A stretch of 13,467 nt of DNA from Candidatus Yonathbacteria bacterium RIFOXYC2_FULL_47_9 (GTDB lineage: Bacteria > Patescibacteriota > Minisyncoccia > Phycocordibacterales > UBA1550), in contig MHUY01000004.1 of NCBI GenBank assembly GCA_001825115.1, positions 2,264 through 15,730 of the forward strand. Direction: 5' to 3'. The position numbers were made by a program, and so were the translations under genes. The notes below the pieces were generated by a model that saw only the letters and a program-made list of their open reading frames with translations, was not told where the DNA came from and did no database searches. Of this stretch, positions 1 through 5,341 are shown in pieces. Each line of letters begins with the position of its first letter. The stretch's first letter is position 1.

Positions 1-768
1 GACCCAGGTGAGACACAATTCTTTGTTTCGATGGAAGACAGCCTGATGCGCGTATTTGCGTCTGATGTCGTAAAAAACATGATGGGCAAGCTTGGTATTC
101 CCGAAGACGAGGCTATTCAAAACAAGCTCATTTCGCGCTCACTCGAGACCGCACAGGAAAAGATTGAAGGGTTCCATTTTGATGCCCGCAAGCATGTGCT
201 TTCATATGATGATGTGATGACCCAGCAGCGCGCCTATGTGTATGGCACCCGTCGCGAGGTGTTGATGAACGGACTTGATGGCGCAAAAGCATATCTCGCA
301 GAGATTGTTGCCGGAGACCCTGAGGTTATGGCGCATATTGAACAAAAAATCGCAGCGATTGGCGAAGAAGAATTTTACCGCGCGGTCAAACGCCTCATTT
401 TGCAGGTTATTGATATGATGTGGATGGAACACCTCGAATCGATGGAGTATATGAAATCTTCGGTCAACCTCCGCGCATACGGTCAGCGTGAACCGCTTGT
501 TGAATACAAAAAAGAAGGCCTCCGTATGTTCCGCGAAATGAAAGAGTCGGTACAAGGCGAGATACTCCGCATTCTGCCTACGATCGGCGCTGGTGCTTTT
601 GTAAAAGAAGAAGAACAGGCGCGCAAGGTGGTCAAGCAAGCACTTGAGATTGGCGGGGGAGAGGGCGAGAAATCAGCTGCGACACCTATTCACTCCGATA
701 AAATAGGACGTAACGATCCTTGTTCATGCGGTAGCGGAAAAAAATACAAGCATTGCCACGGAGCGTAA
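1..768 (+). CDS. secA: Preprotein translocase ATPase SecA, C-terminal part (5' end outside window)
   Basis: SecA is the cytosolic ATPase motor that pushes unfolded preproteins through the SecYEG channel. The reading frame is open from base 1, so the gene starts upstream; 255 residues are visible. Visible family landmarks are the MEDSLMRVFASD stretch (about residues 11-22), the helical-scaffold stretch ARKHVLSYDDVMTQQR, and the helical region ending KEGLRMFREM. The last 20 residues are a SEC-C zinc motif, RNDPCSCGSGKKYKHCHG, with three Cys and a His as ligands; in known SecA this tail binds zinc and contacts SecB or ribosomes. The linker before it is short. The gene ends with TAA four bases before the ATG of the deaminase gene, which suggests co-transcription. 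Identification is secure from motif order and length. Confidence 0.97.
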   Translation, partial: DPGETQFFVSMEDSLMRVFASDVVKNMMGKLGIPEDEAIQNKLISRSLETAQEKIEGFHFDARKHVLSYDDVMTQQRAYVYGTRREVLMNGLDGAKAYLAEIVAGDPEVMAHIEQKIAAIGEEEFYRAVKRLILQVIDMMWMEHLESMEYMKSSVNLRAYGQREPLVEYKKEGLRMFREMKESVQGEILRILPTIGAGAFVKEEEQARKVVKQALEIGGGEGEKSAATPIHSDKIGRNDPCSCGSGKKYKHCHGA

Positions 769-772
769 CGCT

Positions 773-1267
773 ATGGATCGCCAAAAAGTGCAACAGAATA
801 AGGAGGCGGTAAGGTGGATGGAACAGGCATCACAAGTTGCAGGGGAAGCTCTGTGTCTCAAGGCAAAATGCGGCACCGTCATTGTGAAAGATGGCGAGGT
901 TATCGGCGAGGGGTATAATGCGCCAGCTTTGGATAAAGAAGAAAACCGAATGTGCGGTAAGGAGTTCGGCGTTGGTAAGCCAAAATATGACAAGACTTGC
1001 TGTATGCATGCTGAATGGCGGGCAATCATGGATGCCCTCCGTCGCAACCCCGAGCATCTCCAGGGAGCGCGGTTGTATTTTGTACGCGTTGATGATCAGG
1101 GAAATATAAAAATGTCCGGCAAGCCTTACTGCACGACCTGTAGCAGGCTCGCGCTTGATGCGGGGATTGCCACCTTTGCCCTCTGGCACGAGGAAGGTAT
1201 CGTTGAATATCCGACAGATGAATACAACAAGCTTTCTTATCAATATGTGCACAAAGCGCTAGAATAG
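773..1267 (+). CDS. Cytidine/deoxycytidylate deaminase-family zinc protein
   Basis: This is a 164-residue member of the CMP/dCMP deaminase fold. Zinc and catalytic motifs are visible: HAE at residues 79-81 (His ligand plus proton-shuttling Glu) and PYCTTC at 118-123 (two Cys ligands). The likely reaction is hydrolytic deamination of dCMP or a related cytidine compound, but the substrate cannot be fixed from sequence. The insert between residues 51 and 78 contains several extra Cys (61, 76, 77). The start is uncertain. The ATG at 773 lies 4 nt after the secA stop without a Shine-Dalgarno site. An in-frame ATG at 818 (residue 16) has AAGGAGG at 800-806, 11 nt upstream, and would still leave the whole domain (149 residues). 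The MazG-like gene follows after 6 nt, which supports a shared nucleotide-pool role. Confidence 0.85.
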   Translation: MDRQKVQQNKEAVRWMEQASQVAGEALCLKAKCGTVIVKDGEVIGEGYNAPALDKEENRMCGKEFGVGKPKYDKTCCMHAEWRAIMDALRRNPEHLQGARLYFVRVDDQGNIKMSGKPYCTTCSRLALDAGIATFALWHEEGIVEYPTDEYNKLSYQYVHKALE

Positions 1268-1273
1268 AAACGT

Positions 1274-1576
1274 ATGGAATACCATAAACTCGTACGCGAT
1301 AAAATTATCGAGCGGATCGAAGCAAAAGGGGAGAAGGCGATTTTTCATATTGCCGACGAGGTGGAATATTGGGCGAAGCTCAAAGAGAAACTCCGCGAAG
1401 AAGTAGAAGAATTTTTAGAAGCAGAGAGTGTCGAGGAGCTTGCGGACATTGCAGAAGTCCTCGACGCAATAATGAAACACAAAGGCTTTACGAAAGAAGC
1501 GCTGGTGGCAGAGCAGCAAAGGAAGGCTGAAGAACGCGGCGCATTTGAAAAGCACATAATCCTCGATGAATCATAA
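1274..1576 (+). CDS. MazG-superfamily NTP pyrophosphohydrolase (house-cleaning type, COG4997-like)
   Basis: This all-alpha protein has 100 residues. The N-terminus YHKLVRDKI is characteristic of the small house-cleaning phosphohydrolases often labelled phosphoribosyl-ATP pyrophosphohydrolase-like. Metal-binding acidic motifs are visible: E42-E43-x-E45-E46 in KLREEVEEF and E55-x-x-D58 in VEELADIAEVLDAI, the usual EExxE followed by ExxD arrangement that coordinates Mg2+. The expected role is hydrolysis of non-canonical or excess (d)NTPs to the monophosphate and pyrophosphate. It lies 6 nt after the deaminase gene, so the two probably form a nucleotide-sanitation pair. There is no Shine-Dalgarno sequence before the ATG. 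A true HisE role is unlikely because no histidine genes are nearby. The TAA stop overlaps the first base of the hairpin repeat that follows. Confidence 0.85.
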   Translation: MEYHKLVRDKIIERIEAKGEKAIFHIADEVEYWAKLKEKLREEVEEFLEAESVEELADIAEVLDAIMKHKGFTKEALVAEQQRKAEERGAFEKHIILDES

Positions 1577-1610
1577 GCATTTCCCCGAGGACGGTCCTCG
1601 GGGAAATGCT
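1576..1610. repeat. GC-rich palindromic hairpin repeat, copy 1
   Basis: This is a perfect 16-bp stem (1576-1591 with 1595-1610) closed by the triloop CGG. It begins on the last base of the MazG-like stop codon and ends 11 nt before the DUF1653 start. No T-run follows, so it is not a standard intrinsic terminator. Its central 27 nt (1580-1606) recur at 10658-10684 with one change (A1591 becomes G10669). It may be a REP-like dispersed element or an mRNA stabiliser at gene ends. Confidence 0.85.
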
Positions 1611-1621
1611 GTAATAAATTT

Positions 1622-1846
1622 ATGAAAGAAATAATCAGACCTGGTATTTACGAACACTATAAAGGTCACCAGTATCGAGTGCTTGGGGTGGCAAAACACA
1701 GCGAAACGCTTGAGGAAATGGTAGTTTACCAGGCGCTTTATGGAGAAAAAGGGCTTTGGGTGCGACCACTCAAGATGTTTTTGGAGGAAGTTGAAGTCGC
1801 CAGGGAAAAGATGCCGAGATTTAGGTTTGTAGGGGTCAATGGCTGA
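1622..1846 (+). CDS. DUF1653 family protein
   Basis: This 74-residue protein matches DUF1653 along nearly its full length. Visible landmarks are the opening PGIYEHYKGHQYRVLGVA, then HSET at residues 27-30, VVYQALYG at 34-41 and the tail GLWVRPLKMFLEEV. The function of the family is not established; it is a small cytosolic beta-rich domain. It has no signal peptide or membrane segment. The gene stands after the hairpin repeat and may be co-transcribed with the MazG-like gene. No Shine-Dalgarno site precedes the ATG. It ends with TGA at the usual family length, which argues that TGA is a normal stop in this genome. Confidence 0.9.
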   Translation: MKEIIRPGIYEHYKGHQYRVLGVAKHSETLEEMVVYQALYGEKGLWVRPLKMFLEEVEVAREKMPRFRFVGVNG

Positions 1847-1890
1847 TTTTGACGGTAAAACACCAAAAAGAAGTTGTAAAGGGGCGTTTC

Positions 1891-1929
1891 AGAATACCCT
1901 TGTTTTACAAGTATATTCTACCATTTTTT
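1891..1929 (+). terminator. Possible weak intrinsic terminator after DUF1653
   Basis: An imperfect stem joins 1891-1896 to 1914-1919 and 1899-1903 to 1907-1911, with a 2x2 internal loop and a TTT apical loop. A run of six T (1924-1929) follows after 4 nt. The stem is AT-rich, so strength is doubtful. It lies in the 259-nt gap 1847-2105, which otherwise holds the promoter and leader of the next gene. Confidence 0.4.
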
Positions 1930-1962
1930 GCAAATATACTCGCTTGAAAGCGGTCAAAACTA

Positions 1963-1991
1963 TTGACTTTTTGGCTCGACTATGCTAGTAT
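1963..1991 (+). promoter_or_regulatory. Sigma70-type promoter with extended -10, for the exported hydrolase gene
   Basis: TTGACT (1963-1968) and TAGTAT (1986-1991) are separated by 17 nt, and TGC directly before the -10 makes it an extended -10. A short inverted repeat, GTCAA (1953-1957) and TTGAC (1963-1967), overlaps the -35 and could be a protein site. Transcription is expected to start near 1998, about 108 nt before the gene. Confidence 0.75.
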
Positions 1992-2004
1992 GTGCATATC
2001 GTCA

Positions 2005-2045
2005 ATGAAGAGTAAGTGCACCTTTCGTTAGGTGTCTTTTTCTTT
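2005..2045 (+). promoter_or_regulatory. Leader hairpin with T-rich tail and a possible 8-codon leader ORF
   Basis: Just after the predicted transcription start, a 6-bp stem (2018-2023 with 2030-2035, one G-U pair) with loop TTCGTT is followed by CTTTTTCTTT. It resembles an intrinsic terminator or attenuator. An ATG at 2005 opens a tiny frame, MKSKCTFR, whose TAG (2029-2031) lies at the loop and 3' arm of this hairpin. Whether it is translated is unknown. Confidence 0.4.
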
Positions 2046-2105
2046 AAAGAGGGTTCTCGGGCGATATACAGATACGGCGTTCGGCAAAGCATAAATTGCC
2101 ATTCC

Positions 2106-2627
2106 ATGAAAAAACAAACAATACAATTCGCGCGTGGGCTGGTACTGCTTCCTTTTTTTACCGCCGGCTCACCATTTGCGATGTTATATGAGATGAACGT
2201 ATTCTCGCAGTACAATGCGGTGGCTACAGTCTCGCTTGCTGAGGAACACGCCGACAAGATCGACGCGTACTTTGCCAAGCGCAATATGCCCCTCGAAGGG
2301 TACGGCGCAAAAATGGTTGCCGAAGCTGAGAAGAACGGTCTCGACTGGCGCTTGATCCCTGCAATCGCAATCAAGGAGTCTACGGGCGGTAAATTTGCCT
2401 GTGGGTACAATCCTTTTGGTTGGGGTTCATGCAAGATCAAGTTCAAGAGCTGGGATGCAGCTATTGAAACGGTTGCCAAGAACCTTGGTGGTAACAATCC
2501 CACGACCGCACGCTACTACAACGGCACAACGACCGAAGAGAAGCTCCATCATTACAACGGCTCAGTTGTTCCGACCTACACCGGCGAAGTAACAGAGTTT
2601 ATGAAGCTTATTGAAAAAGGCGCGTAG
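2106..2627 (+). CDS. Small exported lysozyme-like / glucosaminidase-like protein
   Basis: This 173-residue protein has a basic N-terminus and a hydrophobic segment (about residues 11-27) typical of a signal peptide or membrane anchor, so it probably acts in the envelope. The conserved core resembles the lysozyme-like fold of GH73/Slt peptidoglycan hydrolases: WRLIPAIAIKES with a candidate catalytic Glu at residue 91, then NPFGWG at 102-107, SWDAAIETVAKNL at 115-127, and a final Tyr-rich stretch ending YTGEVTEFMKLIE. The likely role is cleavage or remodelling of cell-wall glycan. The ATG at 2106 is chosen because it begins MKKQ before the signal segment; an upstream GTG at 2016 would add 30 unconvincing residues and sits in the leader hairpin. 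Cys99 and Cys109 flank the NPFGWG loop and may form a disulfide. It is a single-gene unit between its own promoter and terminator. Confidence 0.75.
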   Translation: MKKQTIQFARGLVLLPFFTAGSPFAMLYEMNVFSQYNAVATVSLAEEHADKIDAYFAKRNMPLEGYGAKMVAEAEKNGLDWRLIPAIAIKESTGGKFACGYNPFGWGSCKIKFKSWDAAIETVAKNLGGNNPTTARYYNGTTTEEKLHHYNGSVVPTYTGEVTEFMKLIEKGA

Positions 2628-2634
2628 GGCAGAA

Positions 2635-2652
2635 TTTAATATATTTAATATA
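2635..2652. repeat. Tandem 9-bp duplication
   Basis: TTTAATATA occurs twice in direct tandem just after the hydrolase stop codon. It is AT-rich and may be a simple slippage product. Confidence 0.6.
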
Positions 2653-2658
2653 AAGGTA

Positions 2659-2701
2659 AAACCGCCACAAGGACAAAGCCTTGTGGCGGTTTACATTTTT
2701 T
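2659..2701 (+). terminator. Intrinsic terminator of the exported hydrolase gene
   Basis: A 14-bp perfect stem (2659-2672 with 2679-2692), loop ACAAAG, is followed by ACA and six T (2696-2701). It is strong in form. Its 3' arm and T-run overlap the -35 and spacer of the next promoter. Confidence 0.85.
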
Positions 2702-2717
2702 CCCGCTGTGATACTAT
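2690..2717 (+). promoter_or_regulatory. Promoter of the 139-residue Cys-motif protein, overlapping the terminator
   Basis: TTTACA (2690-2695) and TACTAT (2712-2717) are separated by 16 nt, with TG at 2709-2710 giving an extended -10. The start of transcription is expected near 2724, which leaves a leader of about 30 nt containing the AAGGAGAG ribosome site. Confidence 0.65.
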
Positions 2718-2755
2718 CTTCCCTAGGGTTTTTTGATTTTTTAAGGAGAGATGCG

Positions 2756-3175
2756 ATGACTGACATACTCAGTACAAAAGAGGTCGATGCGAAACTTGCT
2801 GAAATTGCCCACCAAATAAGGGAGCAGTACAACAATTTGAATCATGGCATCGATGCTGGGCATGATGTGATGGTAGTTCACGCAGACCGCAAGCTTGTTC
2901 ACCTTCGTCGTGAATGGGACAAACCACTCTTGCTTCAAGGCGTCATTTGTGGCGAGTGTCAAAAAACAAGACCGCTTTCGCAGTGGAAATTTTTCTACGG
3001 ATGGGATCATGAGATGGTCGAAGCAATACAGATACGATGTCCTTGCTGTGGTCTTACCGCTCCGTTGAGCGAGCACTCGATGTCGGCGCGTATCAATTGG
3101 TTGATTGGTCACGCATACGCAGAGCCCAAGGAATTTCTTCCTAACGTTGAAATTGCTCCTGCTAAAGGTTCTTAA
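2756..3175 (+). CDS. Unrecognised 139-residue protein with paired Cys motifs
   Basis: I do not recognise this family. The ATG at 2756 is preceded by a good ribosome site (AAGGAGAG, 2743-2750), one of the few in the window. The N-terminal third is helical and charged (residues 1-36). The centre carries CGEC at 65-68 and CPCCG at 95-99, about 26 residues apart, a pattern like a zinc ribbon or treble-clef knuckle. No signal peptide or membrane segment is visible, so it is probably cytosolic. Aromatic residues cluster between the Cys pairs (WKFFYGWDHE). The gene ends with tandem stops TAA TAG and stands alone between its own promoter and a bidirectional terminator. A zinc-binding nucleic-acid or protein-binding role is possible but is inference from the Cys pattern only. 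Confidence 0.75.
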   Translation: MTDILSTKEVDAKLAEIAHQIREQYNNLNHGIDAGHDVMVVHADRKLVHLRREWDKPLLLQGVICGECQKTRPLSQWKFFYGWDHEMVEAIQIRCPCCGLTAPLSEHSMSARINWLIGHAYAEPKEFLPNVEIAPAKGS

Positions 3176-3205
3176 TAGAGAACAACTTCATTCTTTTCCA
3201 GTCAA

Positions 3206-3246
3206 AAACCGCCGTGAGCCCCTGGGGCTTCGGCGGTTTCTTTTTT
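3206..3246. terminator. Bidirectional intrinsic terminator between convergent genes
   Basis: The outer stem is 9 bp (3206-3214 with 3231-3239), the inner stem is 5 bp (3217-3221 with 3225-3229), and the loop is CTG. On the + strand it is followed by C and a T-run from 3241. On the minus strand the hairpin ends in five T (complement of 3204-3208). It fits termination of the 139-residue gene and of the minus-strand thioredoxin-fold gene, whose stop codon (3245-3247) lies at its edge. Confidence 0.85.
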
Positions 3247-3952
3247 ATTTTTTGGTACTTGTAGCAGTCTTTGTTAATGCGGCTTTTTCACGAGCTTCGC
3301 GAAGGCGTTTTAGTTGAGGGATGATCTTTTCGAGGTCGTCGGTGCTCTTGAATCCGTAATAGTTCTCATCTCCGATGACGAGCGCAGGGAGAGTGTTTTT
3401 TACGCCGTAAATCGATCGCAATGTTTTAACCGCTGAAAGGTCGAGGTTGTAGTCGAATGAATAGATACGAAGCTCGGGATATTCTTCACGAAGTTTGGTG
3501 AGTACATATCCTTCGCGTTTGCAGTCCTCGCAGTCGCCTTTGTTGGAATAGAAATAGATAATGGTGATTGGTTTTACGCCACATTTTTCATTAACCTGCT
3601 TGACGAGCAGGGAGTCCTTGATCTGAAGAAGTGAATAGTATTTTTTGAGCGAAAGCACCTCAGGGTTTTCACCGCCGAGATTGTCCTCCATGTAGGAGAG
3701 TTTTTGAGTGAGCGAGTTGAGCTCTTCAGAAAAAGCGGTCGAGTGGTCGATAGCTTTGCAGGAAGATTCTTTCAGGAGGGCGAACTGAGTTTCCGAAGAG
3801 AGGAGGTCGAGTGAGATCTTGTCCTCGATTGATTTTACTTCAGCGAGGCGGCGTTCGGCAAAACGGTTACTGGCGAGAAGTGCACCAAAAAACACCATCG
3901 CCGTGATGACAAAGGAGAGCACATATTTTCTTGTTTCGATCTTTGCGCGCAT
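3245..3952 (-). CDS. Membrane-anchored thioredoxin-fold protein
   Basis: This 235-residue protein has a single N-terminal membrane segment (about residues 10-27), a helical, probably coiled-coil region (30-120), and a thioredoxin-like domain (128-215). The domain shows the beta strand ITIIYFYS, the redox motif CEDC at 141-144 and the cis-proline in NTLPALVIGD (Pro189). The C-terminal tail is Lys/Ala/Thr-rich. It probably works outside the membrane as a disulfide reductase, oxidase or isomerase. Further Cys at 65 and 124 might also take part. It follows the glycosyltransferase gene by 15 nt on the same strand without its own promoter, so the two form an operon. No Shine-Dalgarno site is seen. 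The partner protein is unknown; the fold assignment is firm, the exact role is not. Confidence 0.8.
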   Translation of the reverse strand: MRAKIETRKYVLSFVITAMVFFGALLASNRFAERRLAEVKSIEDKISLDLLSSETQFALLKESSCKAIDHSTAFSEELNSLTQKLSYMEDNLGGENPEVLSLKKYYSLLQIKDSLLVKQVNEKCGVKPITIIYFYSNKGDCEDCKREGYVLTKLREEYPELRIYSFDYNLDLSAVKTLRSIYGVKNTLPALVIGDENYYGFKSTDDLEKIIPQLKRLREAREKAALTKTATSTKK

Positions 3953-3967
3953 AGTATTTATAAGGGT

Positions 3968-5209
3968 TTAGCGCCAGCTAGTGGTTTTTGAGAACACGAC
4001 ATTCCACACGGCGCGAGTAAACCAGAGTGGTGCCACAATACCATAGAGTACGAGGAAATAAAAGATGCTCGTGGTGGGACGGAAGCGACCCTCGGCAAGC
4101 TTAACACCGTTCCAAATGATCACGAGCCCAAGTCCAAGGAAGACGTAGGAGAGGATTGCCATAAAGTCTGTATTAAAAAAGAACGAATCAAACTGAGGCA
4201 TGGCGAACGAAAACCCCGTAGTGCTAATCTGGACTGCTTTATCAAGAAGGCGTTGTATCATATGGAACGCAATGAAGCCAAAGTTGTAGAGGAAAATAAA
4301 GACACCAAAAAACGAGAGGGGAAGGGTGATCATGCCGAGGATGCCATACGCACGACGGAATATCATAAAGCGGTAGTCGAGGGTATTTTTCATGGTACCG
4401 TACGCCCAGCGAAGACGTTGGCGGTAAAGTTTGTAGAGCGTGCCGGGAGCCTTTGTGTGGACCTGTGCGGTGTGTACATTGCGGATGCGCATATGATGAG
4501 ACTGCATACGGAGCGCAAACTCCATGTCCTCGGTGTTGTGCGCCTTTTTATAGAGGCCAATTTTTTCGAATACTTCTTTGCGGAATATTGAAAAAGGTCC
4601 TGGCGTGACGTTGATTGCGTCGAGAGGGGAGAGCATGCGCTTCAGAAAGGCACCCGTGTGGTACTCGGTGCGCTGCATTTTCTGGAGGATAGTTTTGGGT
4701 TCATGAACGACGAGCATCGGCGTTGCTGCCATCATGAGCTTGTCTTCGTTGAATGCGCGCGCAATTTCGAGCAGGGCATCCTTTTCAACAAACGAGTCGG
4801 CGTCGAGACAGCCGATGAGTTCGGAGTTTGATTCCTCGATACCGAGATTTACTGCGGTATGCTTGCCGCCGTTTTCTTTTTTGATGAGAGTTATCTGGGG
4901 ATTGTTTGCAAACTTTTGGACGACTTCCCATGTGTGATCAGTCGAGCCATCGTCGATAATAAAGATATTGAGCTTGTTTTTAGGATAATTCAGACGAAGT
5001 AATGAGTGTACCGTACCAGCGACAGTGGTCTCCTCGTTCCAGCAGGGGATGATAATCGTCGTAGATGGATAATATGAAAGTTTTTTACTATTTGGTTTGG
5101 TCTCAAGTTTTCCGCGTTCCTCAAAAAAGGTGATGAGAAAGAACACCTCGAGGTAGAGGGTTATAAAGAGGAACGCATACAAAATACTGTTGAAAAACGC
5201 TTCGACCAT
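3968..5209 (-). CDS. Processive family 2 glycosyltransferase (polysaccharide synthase-like)
   Basis: This 413-residue membrane glycosyltransferase of family GT2 resembles cellulose, hyaluronan or poly-GlcNAc synthases. An N-terminal membrane helix spans about 8-28. The catalytic domain shows IPCWNEE (54-60), DDGS (86-89), the metal-binding DAD (136-138), the catalytic TEDME (226-230) and QRLRW (264-268), the last typical of processive enzymes. Hydrophobic helices follow at about 288-316, 348-366 and 381-400. The likely role is transfer of sugars from a nucleotide sugar to a growing cell-surface polysaccharide; the sugar is not predictable. I place the start at 5209 because an upstream in-frame ATG at 5329 lies upstream of the minus-strand TATAAT box and would add 40 residues read through promoter and hairpin. 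It is first in an operon with the thioredoxin-fold gene. Confidence 0.88.
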   Translation of the reverse strand: MVEAFFNSILYAFLFITLYLEVFFLITFFEERGKLETKPNSKKLSYYPSTTIIIPCWNEETTVAGTVHSLLRLNYPKNKLNIFIIDDGSTDHTWEVVQKFANNPQITLIKKENGGKHTAVNLGIEESNSELIGCLDADSFVEKDALLEIARAFNEDKLMMAATPMLVVHEPKTILQKMQRTEYHTGAFLKRMLSPLDAINVTPGPFSIFRKEVFEKIGLYKKAHNTEDMEFALRMQSHHMRIRNVHTAQVHTKAPGTLYKLYRQRLRWAYGTMKNTLDYRFMIFRRAYGILGMITLPLSFFGVFIFLYNFGFIAFHMIQRLLDKAVQISTTGFSFAMPQFDSFFFNTDFMAILSYVFLGLGLVIIWNGVKLAEGRFRPTTSIFYFLVLYGIVAPLWFTRAVWNVVFSKTTSWR

Positions 5210-5220
5210 GATGATAAAAG

Positions 5221-5237
5221 AGCCCGTCGGACGGGCT
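5221..5237 (-). promoter_or_regulatory. 5' leader hairpin of the glycosyltransferase operon
   Basis: A perfect 7-bp stem (5221-5227 with 5231-5237) has a triloop. In the minus-strand transcript it begins soon after the predicted start site (about 5245), is followed by CTTTTATC, and ends about 11 nt before the ATG at 5209. It could act as an attenuator or shape translation initiation. Confidence 0.5.
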
Positions 5238-5251
5238 TTGATTACTCTAGT

Positions 5252-5280
5252 ATTATACCAAATTTTTGCCAATATAGCAA
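5252..5280 (-). promoter_or_regulatory. Promoter of the glycosyltransferase-thioredoxin operon
   Basis: Read on the minus strand: TTGCTA (complement of 5275-5280), 17 nt, then a perfect TATAAT (complement of 5252-5257) preceded by TGG, an extended -10. It diverges from the dehydrogenase promoter about 60 bp away. Confidence 0.75.
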
Positions 5281-5311
5281 TAATCTCACCTTTATTATTG
5301 GCAGGTAACTT

Positions 5312-5341
5312 TTGCCTCTGTTTTGTCATATATGGTATGAT
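5312..5341 (+). promoter_or_regulatory. Promoter of the D-2-hydroxyacid dehydrogenase gene
   Basis: The -10 TATGAT (5336-5341) is preceded by TGG (extended -10); a weak -35, TTGCCT (5312-5317), lies 18 nt upstream. Only 7 nt separate the -10 from the ATG at 5349, so the mRNA is predicted to be leaderless. The -10 and start codon lie inside the palindrome at 5317-5361. Confidence 0.65.

Noticed and set aside
1844..1846. Possible TGA recoding (as in Gracilibacteria/SR1)
   Set aside because: The TGA ends DUF1653 at its normal length, and no in-frame TGA occurs in the other genes.
2016..2105. GTG start at 2016 for the exported hydrolase
   Set aside because: It would place the leader hairpin inside the coding region and add 30 residues before an obvious signal peptide.
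2681..2755. Upstream start for the 139-residue protein giving a hydrophobic N-terminus
   Set aside because: The stretch covers the terminator arm and promoter; the Shine-Dalgarno site at 2743-2750 fits the ATG at 2756.
5210..5329. N-terminal extension of the glycosyltransferase from the in-frame ATG at 5329 (minus strand)
   Set aside because: The added 40 residues are read through the palindrome, the TATAAT promoter and the leader hairpin. The MTKQ start is a by-product of the palindrome.
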